Shown piece after piece: positions 17,962 through 27,327 of a DNA stretch of 64,000 nt. The translations under genes were made by a program, and so were the position numbers. The stretch's first letter is position 1, and the number at the start of each line of letters is the position of its first letter. This DNA is from Prevotella sp. oral taxon 475. Its GTDB lineage: Bacteria > Bacteroidota > Bacteroidia > Bacteroidales > Bacteroidaceae. Below the pieces are notes generated by a model. That model was not told where the DNA came from. It ran no database searches and saw only the letters and a list, made by a program, of their open reading frames with translations. The stretch spans positions 124,001-188,000 of the forward strand of contig NZ_CP072334.1 in assembly GCF_018127805.1 (NCBI RefSeq), given 5' to 3'.

Positions 17962-19026
17962 TTATCGCTTTCCTATCACAAAGGTTGTAAATCGAGGAGA
18001 TAGTTTATCCATCAACCCATAAATGCCCACACATAGAATTGTGGTGCAGAGAGGTATGCCAAACAGTACCAACGTCAATGTGAAGGTGTTGATGGGCAGA
18101 ATCTTTACCCAATAGAGCGATGGAAACTTGATAACAAACATGTGAAAAACAAAAACAAAGAAACTGCTCTCTACTAAAAACGGATGGGCTTGTAGCTTTT
18201 GGTGTTGTCGTAAAAGATCGGTAAAGAGAATGATCCCTAAAATACCGATCATCTGTGACAGTTGGAAAAAGGTTTGATATGGCAAATTGTTTGCCCAACA
18301 ATAGGTGTTGATGCCTATCAGCAGGCAAGAGCCAAGCAGAATAGGGGTGCAGTATGGACGCAGAACTTCTACAAAATTATTTTGCCTAATGCTGAACCAG
18401 GCTCCCAGTGCATAGAAGAAAGAGGCCCTGACGCCTATTCCCGGAAGCCACTGCCCTATTTGGAAGATCCATAAGAGGCCCAAGACAACGATAATAAGGA
18501 AATTTGCTCTCTTTATCATCCAATAGAACACTGGAGCAAAAAGGTTTAATATCATCAGATCTCGAATAAACCACAATGGAATAAGTCCTTGATCTAAATC
18601 CCAATAGGCATTCAGAATTTCGGAGAAACTCATCTGTAAAATACTTCTTTTCTCGGTTAGCCAAGTCGGATAAAGTATTCCGATCAAGGCAATGAATAGG
18701 ATAAAGCAGGTATTCCAAAATACATAGGGTATGAATAGCGAATGAAAACGCTTCTTCAGTTTATCTATGAACATTTTTGGAGTAAAGGCTTTTCCGCAAA
18801 AGAATAGAAATCCGGAGATGAAGAAGAAAAGGGGTACTGCCATATTGGCTATTTCCACTCTGACGATATGCTCAATATAATCAAAAATAGGGAATTGATC
18901 CTCTGTCACATAGACTATTCCTCCAATTGGCTTATCTATCAAATAGGTGTGCAACATCACAACCGCTGCACACAATGGGAAACGAAGCAATGAAATAACT
19001 TGTGATGTATCTTGGCTTGGTCTCAT
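17962..19026 (-). CDS. Membrane acyltransferase, acyltransferase-3 family
   Basis: 354 residues, about ten membrane helices. ISLLRFPLCAAVVMLHTYL carries the conserved R-x9-H of the family and MAVPLFFFISGFLFF the second motif. It likely O-acetylates the polymer or its precursor. Only four bases separate it from the polymerase gene. Confidence 0.87.
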   Translation of the reverse strand: MRPSQDTSQVISLLRFPLCAAVVMLHTYLIDKPIGGIVYVTEDQFPIFDYIEHIVRVEIANMAVPLFFFISGFLFFCGKAFTPKMFIDKLKKRFHSLFIPYVFWNTCFILFIALIGILYPTWLTEKRSILQMSFSEILNAYWDLDQGLIPLWFIRDLMILNLFAPVFYWMIKRANFLIIVVLGLLWIFQIGQWLPGIGVRASFFYALGAWFSIRQNNFVEVLRPYCTPILLGSCLLIGINTYCWANNLPYQTFFQLSQMIGILGIILFTDLLRQHQKLQAHPFLVESSFFVFVFHMFVIKFPSLYWVKILPINTFTLTLVLFGIPLCTTILCVGIYGLMDKLSPRFTTFVIGKR

Positions 19027-19035
19027 CTTATCAAA

Positions 19036-20250
19036 CTACGGTTGGAACAAACTGAAAAAGTTTTTAGCAATCGTTCTACGAGAATGATGCTGAAGAACAC
19101 AGTGCCTTCCTGTTGCAGCTATTTGCTCATAGGTGGGCACGTTGTCCACAACATCTTTCAATAAAACAGTTACCTCCTGAGGAGTTTCGTACTGTAAGCA
19201 AGAGACACCGTTCTTTACAGCAATATTTTCCAAAGCATATTCTGTTCCGATGACTAAGAGTCCGTTTGCTAAGGCGTCTAAAACCTTTCCTTTGGTACCT
19301 GTTCCCACAGTAATGGGGGTGAGTTGTATATCGTGTCGCTGCACCTCCTCTGTATAATTAGGCGCAAAAGGGATGTGTGTCACGGTATATCCCGCACGAG
19401 AAAGCTTCTGAACAGCTTGCTCCCATCCCCTTCCTAAGAAAGTAATTGCGTAATGTACTTTCAGTTCGGAACAAGCATTGATCATCTCAGGAATCCACTC
19501 TTCTACGCCTTGCTGCATATACAAATTATTTTGTCCTGCAATCAATAAACGAATCGGTGTATGGAATTTGATCTCTTTGGATGTGCTTATTTCATAATGC
19601 GGATGCCTTAAAAATTCTGCTTGTATATCGGGATTGACCCTTTTTAGGAAGTTAGCATCGGCCTCACCTACCACGCAACAGGTAATAGACTTGTCTGCAG
19701 GAAGCTCTTTTTCGATTTTTAAGTATTTGGGATACATCAGAAATTTACGAAAAAGATTCCATGTATCTTTAAAAATGAAACGTTGCCCTAACAGTCGATA
19801 GTAATATAATGCCTCACTATCTGGCCCCAATAAAACTCTTCGCGTGTTTGGGAATTGTTTCAGTAATGGTGCATACTCTTCTCCATAAATCCAAATTCCA
19901 TCAGCATGCTGAGCCTGTATGTTCTCTAATTCTTTTTTGGAAAGACGAACATAACTGCTGAATGGATGGCTCATCAATATTCGTACTATGGGATGCAACC
20001 GAGAAAGAAACATCCATCTCATCCATCTCCTTTCTTTTAAAATGTGTATGCGTACATTTAGTTCTACCTCACTTTGTGAAATTTGTTCTTTAGATAATTG
20101 ATTTGTATTAAAACTAAATATCTTAACTTCTACTTTCTCATCCTCTTGTTGCCTATGTATCAACAAATGATAAGGTAGAGCACTTACTCCTCTTAAGTTT
20201 TCTTTAAAGGGGGTAATGGGAGTTATTAATACGATTCTTGTGCAGGGCAT
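19036..20250 (-). CDS. Glycosyltransferase, GT-B fold (GT1/GT4-like)
   Basis: 404 residues. The N-domain opens with RIVLITPITPFKENLRGVSA. The donor domain has LLIAGQNNLYMQQGVEEW, LTPITVGTGTKGKVLDALA and GLLVIGTEYALENI, which is the usual glycine-rich, K-x-L-D/E-x-hydrophobic donor motif of GT4-like enzymes. No clear EX7E pair is seen, so it is a divergent member. Confidence 0.8.
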   Translation of the reverse strand: MPCTRIVLITPITPFKENLRGVSALPYHLLIHRQQEDEKVEVKIFSFNTNQLSKEQISQSEVELNVRIHILKERRWMRWMFLSRLHPIVRILMSHPFSSYVRLSKKELENIQAQHADGIWIYGEEYAPLLKQFPNTRRVLLGPDSEALYYYRLLGQRFIFKDTWNLFRKFLMYPKYLKIEKELPADKSITCCVVGEADANFLKRVNPDIQAEFLRHPHYEISTSKEIKFHTPIRLLIAGQNNLYMQQGVEEWIPEMINACSELKVHYAITFLGRGWEQAVQKLSRAGYTVTHIPFAPNYTEEVQRHDIQLTPITVGTGTKGKVLDALANGLLVIGTEYALENIAVKNGVSCLQYETPQEVTVLLKDVVDNVPTYEQIAATGRHCVLQHHSRRTIAKNFFSLFQP

Positions 20251-20301
20251 GGAGTTGAATTAAGATCTTACGATTTGAGATAAATAGTCTTTATGAAGAA
20301 A

Positions 20302-21288
20302 TTAAGTGAATATCTTGGGAAAATTTAAGAAGCAAGATGCAAATATTCTTTTTCTCCAAGAGTCCCACGGCCCTTTCATCGGATAGAGCCCTTGATTCTT
20401 TAATTCGTCAATAATGGCTTTGTTTATTCCAAGTTTACCCCAAATACTTTTATTTCTATATAATGAATAAACTAAGCCGAATAAGGAATTTTGACTCCTG
20501 TGATAAATCACATCGGCTAAATATGAATCTGAATGCTCATAGGACTTTGCCAAATCGCGAAAAGAACGTATAATAAAAATCTCGTCCTTGACATACTTTA
20601 TTTTTTTCTCTGGAATTAATGATTTACTTGTAGAATTGATATGATGGATATAAAAATATGGAATAAGATTTGAAAATAATACTCTATTTGCCTTTGGCAT
20701 AAGACGATATGTCAGCTCCACATCCTGATGTGTAATGCCTGGGACAAAAAATATATCATTATCAATAAATAATGTCTTCTTCACTATCAATGCACAGATG
20801 GAAGAAGGATTATATCCTCTTATAACTGCCTGGACACCCGTGATCACTTCGCAATGCGGTAAACTGGGTTGTCCGCACTCAATAGAGATTAATTCGCCTT
20901 GTTCAGAAATCCGCTGCAACTGTATAGCCAAGATATCTAAATCATTATATTCTCCCAATGTCCTAAAAACCTTAGATAATTCTTTGCCATTTAGCTTGTC
21001 ATCTGCATCAATACACCAAACATAATCCCCTCTACAGTGTTTTATTCCTAAATTCCTTGCTACACTTTGACCTTGATTCTTTTGTGTTAGGTAAGTGATA
21101 TTTGCATGCTGTTGTTTATACTGCTGAACAATATTCGGTCCATTATCAGTAGAGCCATCATTGATAATAATTATTTCATAATATTCTTCGGGCAATCTGG
21201 CATCTAAAATCGAATTCAAACATTTGTCGATGTATGCCCCTGCATTATACATTGGGATGACTATACTTATCTTACACTTATATTTCAT
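20302..21288 (-). CDS. GT2-family glycosyltransferase
   Basis: 328 residues. KISIVIPMYNAGAYIDKCLN, INDGSTDNGPNIV and VWCIDADDKLNG are the GT2 signatures. Its ATG (21288) would overlap by 11 bases the end of the DUF1919 gene if that gene's frameshift is corrected, which suggests the two were translationally coupled. Confidence 0.88.
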   Translation of the reverse strand: MKYKCKISIVIPMYNAGAYIDKCLNSILDARLPEEYYEIIIINDGSTDNGPNIVQQYKQQHANITYLTQKNQGQSVARNLGIKHCRGDYVWCIDADDKLNGKELSKVFRTLGEYNDLDILAIQLQRISEQGELISIECGQPSLPHCEVITGVQAVIRGYNPSSICALIVKKTLFIDNDIFFVPGITHQDVELTYRLMPKANRVLFSNLIPYFYIHHINSTSKSLIPEKKIKYVKDEIFIIRSFRDLAKSYEHSDSYLADVIYHRSQNSLFGLVYSLYRNKSIWGKLGINKAIIDELKNQGLYPMKGPWDSWRKRIFASCFLNFPKIFT

Positions 21289-21291
21289 GAT

Positions 21292-21954
21292 TCAAGAAGC
21301 TAATATAATCAAAATTGTCCAAATAGCGTTTAACGCTAAAAAATCCTTTATACTCAAGTATTTTACCTGGAAACCAATCTCTATATAATGAATGCCCTTT
21401 ATAAAAAGATATTCTTGTTCTCTACTTTTATCCGTAAGAGAGAAGACCAATTTGGGATACTTTATAGATGAAAAAGCCTTCAGCTCTTTATCCTTTATCG
21501 TCCGGCTTTCATATACAATAAACGTATTATTCAAATTTGCCCTCTTCATTCTCTTCATCCACACAGCCCTTCCTTCATCAAAAGATGCATAGTGCACGAA
21601 ACCTATTTTAATTATACGTCCATTATACTCCTGTATTCCAACAGGAAACACATTCTCTGTTTGTTTCAGTTCATGCACATCTAATTTGGAGAACTCTTCG
21701 AGATGTTCAACAAAATAAAGGAAATCTTCAAAGCAAAGAAAGAGTGTATTAATTGTAGGTGTGTTAAACCTCAACCCTAAATCGTGAAGAATAACACCTC
21801 CAACACAATTATTGCAGATAATGGTTGGGTTATCATTTCTATTTATGCGAGATTTTCGGATATGATACATCTTACGAGGAAATCGCATCAGTCTGTCCGA
21901 AAGCCCTCTTTTATGTCCATTTAAATGGCCTTTCACTCTTTTTATAAAATTCAT
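21292..21954 (-). CDS. DUF1919-family exopolysaccharide protein, frameshifted near the C-terminus
   Basis: Residues 1 to about 184 fit DUF1919 (TIICNNCVGGVILHDLGL, FGFVHYASFDEGRAVWMKR-like region), a family of unknown activity in exopolysaccharide loci. The last 36 residues (ending LNAIWTILIILAS) look unlike the family. Another frame immediately downstream of a five-base A run at 21403-21407 (T run on the coding strand) reads FYKGHSLYRDWFPGKILEY and then RYLDNFDYISFLNHEI, the expected family C-terminus, stopping at 21278. One missing base in that run restores a 21278-21954 gene. This is either a real inactivating or phase change, or a sequencing error. Confidence 0.8.
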   Translation of the reverse strand: MNFIKRVKGHLNGHKRGLSDRLMRFPRKMYHIRKSRINRNDNPTIICNNCVGGVILHDLGLRFNTPTINTLFLCFEDFLYFVEHLEEFSKLDVHELKQTENVFPVGIQEYNGRIIKIGFVHYASFDEGRAVWMKRMKRANLNNTFIVYESRTIKDKELKAFSSIKYPKLVFSLTDKSREQEYLFIKGIHYIEIGFQVKYLSIKDFLALNAIWTILIILAS

Positions 21955-23222
21955 AGCCTGCCATCCACTTGTTCTCTTGTGATAGAACCTTTTACATCAT
22001 AGACTACTCCATTCTCAGCTAAGTATCCCCTCCAATCGATTGCGGTAAATTCTTTATGAGAAACAGCGAGAATCACAGCATCATACCTTGCATATTCTGC
22101 AACAGAGTTAACAATGCGTATACCATACTCTCTTTCTACCTTGGCACTATCTGCCCATGGGTCGCATACGGTAATGTTATCCGTATATTCCTGCAGTGTG
22201 GTATAAATGTCTACAACCTTTGTATTCCGCACGTCGGGACAGTTTTCCTTAAACGTGATGCCGAGAATTAATATCTTAGCATCTTTCACCAGTACTCCTT
22301 TCTTATTCATTAGTCTTATCACTTGGTTAGCCACATAGGCTCCCATGCCATCATTCAAACGGCGTGCCTCTGATATGATACGAGGCATAACGCCATACAC
22401 CTGTGCTTTCTGAATCAAGTAATAGGGATCTACGCTGATACAATGTCCGCCTACCAGACCGGGATTAAGTTTGATGAAGTTCCACTTTGAAGAAGCTGCC
22501 TCAATAGCATCGTGCGTATCAATACCCATAGCATTAAATATCTTCGCCAATTCGTTCATAAAGGCGATGTTCACGTCGCGTTGTGAATTCTCAATTATTT
22601 TCGATGCCTCGGCTACACGTATCGATGGAGCTTTGTGCGTACCATTCGTTAATACCGAATTGTAAATCGCATCAACAATATCAGCTATTTCGGGTGTAGA
22701 ACCAGAGGTCACCTTCTTTATCTTCTCCACCGTATGTTCCTTGTCTCCAGGATTAATACGCTCAGGCGAATAGCCTGCATAGAAATCGGTGTTGAACTTC
22801 AAGCCCGAAACGTTCTCAACTACCGGCAGGCACTCTTCTTCAGTTACACCAGGGTAAACGGTTGATTCATAAACAACGATGTCTCCTTTTGAGATAACCT
22901 TCCCCACGGTAGTACTTGCCCCGATAAGTGGAGCTAAATCGGGTCGGTTATTCGCGTCTACCGGTGTGGGGACAGCAACCACATAGAAGTTGCAGTTGCG
23001 TAATTCTTCCAAGTCTGTAGTACATACAAAACCGTTACGTAAGGCCTCTTGTAACAATTCATCCGACACTTCTAACGTTACGTCATGACCTGCCATCAGA
23101 GCATTCACGCGATCTTGATTCATGTCAAAACCAATCGTTTTATACTTTGTAGAAAAAAGGCGAGCAAGAGGCAAGCCAACATAACCTAAGCCAATAACAG
23201 CAATTTTTATTTCTCTCTTCAT
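21951..23222 (-). CDS. Nucleotide-sugar dehydrogenase (UDP-HexNAc 6-dehydrogenase, TviB/WbpA-like)
   Basis: 423 residues. NAD motif IAVIGLGYVGLPLA, AVPTPVDANNRPDL, STVYPGVTEEE and the catalytic Cys in GLVGGHCISVDPYYL identify a UDP-sugar 6-dehydrogenase. The sequence around these motifs is closest to the TviB/WbpO/WbpA group, which makes UDP-GalNAcA or UDP-GlcNAcA rather than UDP-GlcA. It supplies an acidic sugar for the polymer. A four-base overlap (21951-21954) couples it to the DUF1919 gene. Confidence 0.9.
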   Translation of the reverse strand: MKREIKIAVIGLGYVGLPLARLFSTKYKTIGFDMNQDRVNALMAGHDVTLEVSDELLQEALRNGFVCTTDLEELRNCNFYVVAVPTPVDANNRPDLAPLIGASTTVGKVISKGDIVVYESTVYPGVTEEECLPVVENVSGLKFNTDFYAGYSPERINPGDKEHTVEKIKKVTSGSTPEIADIVDAIYNSVLTNGTHKAPSIRVAEASKIIENSQRDVNIAFMNELAKIFNAMGIDTHDAIEAASSKWNFIKLNPGLVGGHCISVDPYYLIQKAQVYGVMPRIISEARRLNDGMGAYVANQVIRLMNKKGVLVKDAKILILGITFKENCPDVRNTKVVDIYTTLQEYTDNITVCDPWADSAKVEREYGIRIVNSVAEYARYDAVILAVSHKEFTAIDWRGYLAENGVVYDVKGSITREQVDGRL

Positions 23223-23227
23223 ATTTA

Positions 23228-24361
23228 TTATCTTTCTAATATTTCATACATATGATAGATATAGTTTAAAAGATGTTTGCGTGATATGGTGTCAAGCATC
23301 CGTCTCCTATTTAGATTCACTTCAGCAGCAGATAAAGGAGTCTTCAGCTCTTCTGCATTTAATTCGTTCTGAAGGGCAAACACCCGTATACCAAGATTTT
23401 TATGAAACTGATAAGTCAATCCTGAAACAGACAGGAAGACTTTACAACCATTCCATACGCCCAATCTAATATTTCCCATCGCCTGTTGACGTTCATGGAA
23501 CAAGATGATATTGCTGCAAGAGGAAATAATTTCATTATATTCTTGATAGGGTACAAATTTCTCCATGGCGACAAAGTTCTCACCCCAATACTCTTTACCA
23601 ACAGTCTTCACTTTCTCACGATAGGCAATTGTTCCTCCATAGCTTAACGGAACATATATCTTACAATTTCCAATATCAATGTTTCGTAAGGATTCAAATA
23701 CATCTAAGTGATTATTTGTTGGGTCTCCAGAATTACCGATAAGGATGTTATTCCCTTTGGGCAATGGATCTCCGAGGTTTTCTTCCGATACAATATCATC
23801 CAAACTAAAATAATATAGACCCACCTGTTGAGCCTTAAAGAAGGGTAGTCTTCTCATCAAGTCATACTCTTGAGGTATCACACTCGAGAAATAATCTATT
23901 CGTGAGATTGCCGATTCTATCTTCTTCTTATTGAAAAAATAGTTCATCTCTACATGCAGTCCCATCAGATGCTCCTTAACTCCCTTTCTCATCACACGCT
24001 TTGTGTATGGTTTGTATAGCGGGAGCTTTATAAAAGGATGCCCTTTGGTTGGAATAGAATATAAGTCATATCCCCATGAAGACCATATCACTTTTATTCT
24101 CTGTGGTATTTGCTGAAGCATATCGAAAACTCCGATTCTCAATCCATGCAATACCAACACCTCGCAGTCTGTTAAAACTCTTATGAGATCCTTGGAAGGG
24201 ATAATTCTTATATATTCTTTCTGTTGGATATATGTAAAGTTATCACTGGCATGATCTGTTACAATGGCATAAATATGGCTGTGTTTACCTTTTGTATGTT
24301 CCATAATAGAGATAAGGACATCTATAAACTTATCATCTACTACCCAATGTAAAAACGTCAT
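23228..24361 (-). CDS. GT56-family (WecF-like) fucosaminyltransferase homologue
   Basis: 377 residues. VIWSSWGYDLYSIP and NILIGNSGDPTNNHLDVFES, followed by CKIYVPLSYGG and FHERQQAMGNIRLG, match the layout of the GT56 family (TDP-Fuc4NAc:lipid II transferase WecF), which has GNS-D-x-x-NxH, VPxxY and RQQ-x-G in the same order. A TDP-4-amino-sugar donor would agree with the VioA-like aminotransferase at 32372-33481. Donor identity is inferred. The ATG region is shared with the flippase stop at 24361. Confidence 0.83.
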   Translation of the reverse strand: MTFLHWVVDDKFIDVLISIMEHTKGKHSHIYAIVTDHASDNFTYIQQKEYIRIIPSKDLIRVLTDCEVLVLHGLRIGVFDMLQQIPQRIKVIWSSWGYDLYSIPTKGHPFIKLPLYKPYTKRVMRKGVKEHLMGLHVEMNYFFNKKKIESAISRIDYFSSVIPQEYDLMRRLPFFKAQQVGLYYFSLDDIVSEENLGDPLPKGNNILIGNSGDPTNNHLDVFESLRNIDIGNCKIYVPLSYGGTIAYREKVKTVGKEYWGENFVAMEKFVPYQEYNEIISSCSNIILFHERQQAMGNIRLGVWNGCKVFLSVSGLTYQFHKNLGIRVFALQNELNAEELKTPLSAAEVNLNRRRMLDTISRKHLLNYIYHMYEILER

Positions 24362-25797
24362 TATGATTTTCGTGCTAAAACAGATATGATCTCGTATAGT
24401 TCGGGAAATCTTAATAGATATGAGCTACCTATATAATATGTAATTGCTACACAGCTTGCCGTCAAAAGACTAATCAAGCTACCGTTGATAATAGTTGTTA
24501 GATAATAAGCAATAAAACCCATCACTATCGAATTGAGTAAAATAGGTAACAGATCTCTCACCTGTTTGAGAAATCCAACCCGAATCAAGGTACCCGTATA
24601 ATAGGTGTTTATTCCCAATGAAAGAATAGAACCAATAACAAGCCCCCAACACATACCCATGACCCCCATTGGAATTGTACAAGACAGAATCAATACACCA
24701 AGTAACTTCTTGTATAATTCTAATTTCAGAAAAAGATCCGAACGTCCCTTCACTTGTAGTAGGTTAAGATTAATGGCATGAATGGGATACCACATCATTG
24801 CCAAACTGAGAAGTTGGAGGAACCGAACACAGCCATCCCACTTGGATGTAATCATAACGCGAATGAGAGGCGTAGCAACAGCAGCAAGCATAAGCATGGA
24901 TGGAAATACCACAAAGGCTGAAACTCGAAGAATTCTTCTATAATTTGAAGCCAATTTCTCATCATCATTCTGCATCAAACTCAATACCGGGAAAGTCACT
25001 CTTTGTAAAATCCCTGTTATATTGGAAGAAGGTAGTGAGGCATAACCCTGAGCGCGCGAGAATAGACCCAATTGTATAGGATTGTAGAATTTACCGATTA
25101 CGATTGGATAGGCATTATTATATAAAGTATCAAGTAAGCCGGAGGCCAGTACCTTAGATCCAAAATTAAACAAATAGCGAAACGATGTCTTGCTAAATCC
25201 TGTAACGGGGCGCCAACGTGAGAACAACCAAAGCAGCATACAATTAAATAAAGCCGAACCTGTAGACTGTACCACCAAAGCCCATACACCGAAACCATGG
25301 TATGCCATGACAAGTCCAATCACCCCTGAAACAATTGTACAAACGAGAGAGATGATGGCCTGGGATCTAAAATCTACAGCAATCGTAAATAATGCTCGTT
25401 GAACCACACATAGCGAATTAAAAATTATGCTCAATCCCGTTACCTTTATAATAGGTGACAATAAAGGTTCGTCATAAAAATCGGCAACCAGTGGAGAGAT
25501 AAGAAACAGGATGCCATAACAGACTACTCCCACAATAATGTTGAAATAGAACGCCGTAGACTTATCCGCCTCACTCAAGTGCGGTTTCCTTATCAAAGCT
25601 GAAGAAAAGCCACTATCTACAAAAGCTTGAGCCACAGCCATAAAAACAACAATCATGGCTACAATGCCATAATCGCTGGGTGTCAGTATGCGTGCAAGGA
25701 AAATAGAGAAAACAAAGCTGACGCCTTGTGAAGAGAAGCGATCTACGCTGCTCCAAAACAAACCTCGTGTTGCCTTTGCCTTTAAATTATCAGACAT
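24361..25797 (-). CDS. wzx: Polysaccharide flippase, MOP superfamily (Wzx/WzxC-like)
   Basis: 478 residues with 12-14 membrane helices. The opening KATRGLFWSSVDRFSSQGVSF, then LTPSDYGIVAMIVVF and SSALIRKPHL, is typical of WzxC-type flippases. It should move undecaprenyl-linked repeat units across the inner membrane for the EpsG-like polymerase. It overlaps the GT56 gene by one base. Confidence 0.92.
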   Translation of the reverse strand: MSDNLKAKATRGLFWSSVDRFSSQGVSFVFSIFLARILTPSDYGIVAMIVVFMAVAQAFVDSGFSSALIRKPHLSEADKSTAFYFNIIVGVVCYGILFLISPLVADFYDEPLLSPIIKVTGLSIIFNSLCVVQRALFTIAVDFRSQAIISLVCTIVSGVIGLVMAYHGFGVWALVVQSTGSALFNCMLLWLFSRWRPVTGFSKTSFRYLFNFGSKVLASGLLDTLYNNAYPIVIGKFYNPIQLGLFSRAQGYASLPSSNITGILQRVTFPVLSLMQNDDEKLASNYRRILRVSAFVVFPSMLMLAAVATPLIRVMITSKWDGCVRFLQLLSLAMMWYPIHAINLNLLQVKGRSDLFLKLELYKKLLGVLILSCTIPMGVMGMCWGLVIGSILSLGINTYYTGTLIRVGFLKQVRDLLPILLNSIVMGFIAYYLTTIINGSLISLLTASCVAITYYIGSSYLLRFPELYEIISVLARKS

Positions 25798-25838
25798 CTC
25801 CTATCCCTTACATAACTAAATGTTGGAAGTACAGTTCA

Positions 25839-26939
25839 TCACATCATTCGTCCGACAAGAGTCTCAATCTTTAGTTTCCTTCTTTCCATCCATCGGAACA
25901 AAGGTTGCTCTATATACTTGATCCGTAACAAATCAATCATTACACACACAACATAAACTGCTATGACAGAGAGGAATGCGTGTATCCATAAATAATAGGG
26001 GGGGGTAAAATATTTGACATTTTTCAAAACGTCACCCCACAACCATTCACGCATGGCATTACTATTGCCATGTATCAACAATACGCCAAATGTAGCTGTT
26101 GCTACTCTATTTATCCAAGCGCAGTATGGCAGCTTCATCTCTTTGAAAAAAAGAAATAATGATACGGAGGTAAGTAGGGCAAGAATCTTGTTAGAGTCGC
26201 TTACGAAATAATATAACGTTCCGATATGTAACTCTTTTCCCGTCATTTTGACGAGAAAGAAAACTGAAATGATACTAAGATAGACGACCAATAGGCTCCC
26301 CAACATCAACAAAACCACTCGCGATCTATTTCTTAGTAGTGATATACCATACAGTCGTATATATGAACCAATAAGGTAGACGACGACATACCATCCTATA
26401 TATTCATAAAATCCAAAAGGGATGAACGTACCAATAACAGAATAGACGCCAATCAAAAGTATCAGGAGATGCCGAAATTCACGCTGGGACAGAACCCGCA
26501 CCAACTTGTTGATAAAAGGGATGAGGAGATAGAGTACAATGAATGATCCGACAAAACCATGCCCTATTCCTAAAGGAATCCAAAGCACCATATCTTTCAA
26601 TTCTCCCCACGAGAAGGGGCGACCGTTCATCAAGAAGATCAAGTATATGGTTGTGGCATAAAACTGTATCTCAAACAATAGCTTAAAGAGCTTCTTCCAA
26701 GAAAAACTTTTCTGACACATGAAATATCCTGTTATCAGAATAAAGCAATTAATACCTGTCTTTCCACTCCATCCGAATAGAGCTAAGAAGAGACTGTTCC
26801 CAGTTTCATCATTCGCACTCCACACATCTGTAAGACCGCTGTTTACCACATAATGGTGTGCAATAATCATTAACATCAACAAGATGCGGAAAAGTTCAAG
26901 GTTTGAATTTCTTACGAACACTTGTGTTTGATCTTTCAT
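25839..26939 (-). CDS. Membrane acyltransferase, acyltransferase-3 family
   Basis: About 366 residues from MKDQTQVFVRNSNLEL, chosen because the family's first helix (RNSNLELFRILLMLMIIAHH) follows directly; the open frame runs 29 codons further up without family features. About ten membrane segments. This is the third acyltransferase-3 gene of the locus. It lies downstream of a 388-base gap holding array R4, so it may start a transcription unit. Confidence 0.87.
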   Translation of the reverse strand: MKDQTQVFVRNSNLELFRILLMLMIIAHHYVVNSGLTDVWSANDETGNSLFLALFGWSGKTGINCFILITGYFMCQKSFSWKKLFKLLFEIQFYATTIYLIFLMNGRPFSWGELKDMVLWIPLGIGHGFVGSFIVLYLLIPFINKLVRVLSQREFRHLLILLIGVYSVIGTFIPFGFYEYIGWYVVVYLIGSYIRLYGISLLRNRSRVVLLMLGSLLVVYLSIISVFFLVKMTGKELHIGTLYYFVSDSNKILALLTSVSLFLFFKEMKLPYCAWINRVATATFGVLLIHGNSNAMREWLWGDVLKNVKYFTPPYYLWIHAFLSVIAVYVVCVMIDLLRIKYIEQPLFRWMERRKLKIETLVGRMM

Positions 26940-27140
26940 GTGGGTTTGCCTGTTTTCTTTGTTTATTTTGGACGACGTGTTCAAAAAAGAATCATTTGCA
27001 TCGCATTTTTGACGTTTTCCTCCCACCTCTGATGTTCTGATGGAGATTTCTCCTTTTCAGAGATTTCTATGTCAAGGGTCTTTTACAGGATTCGGCAAGC
27101 ATACTTTGCAACTCCCTGTGGGACAGGATCTTGCAAAGCG

Positions 27141-27223
27141 CATTCTGTTTTCTTATCTTTTGCAGGTCATTTTCTTAGCTTTTGCCTAGCAATCTCTTAG
27201 CTTTTACCATGCATTTTCTTAGC
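27141..27223. repeat. 22-bp register repeat array R4
   Basis: Four units of TTTTCTTAGCTTTTGC type, the first with TCTT in place of GCTT and the last cut short. The conserved TTA adenines are at 27155, 27177, 27199 and 27221, exactly 22 bases apart. Nothing else recognisable is seen in 26940-27327. Confidence 0.82.
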
Positions 27224-27327
27224 ACAGAGCATACAGATGCTTTTCGATCGTAACCATTCATAACGTTGACCATGATCCCCAACTTGCGTATTTTTAGGAG
27301 TTTTATTCTAATAGTCAAGTATGTGCC

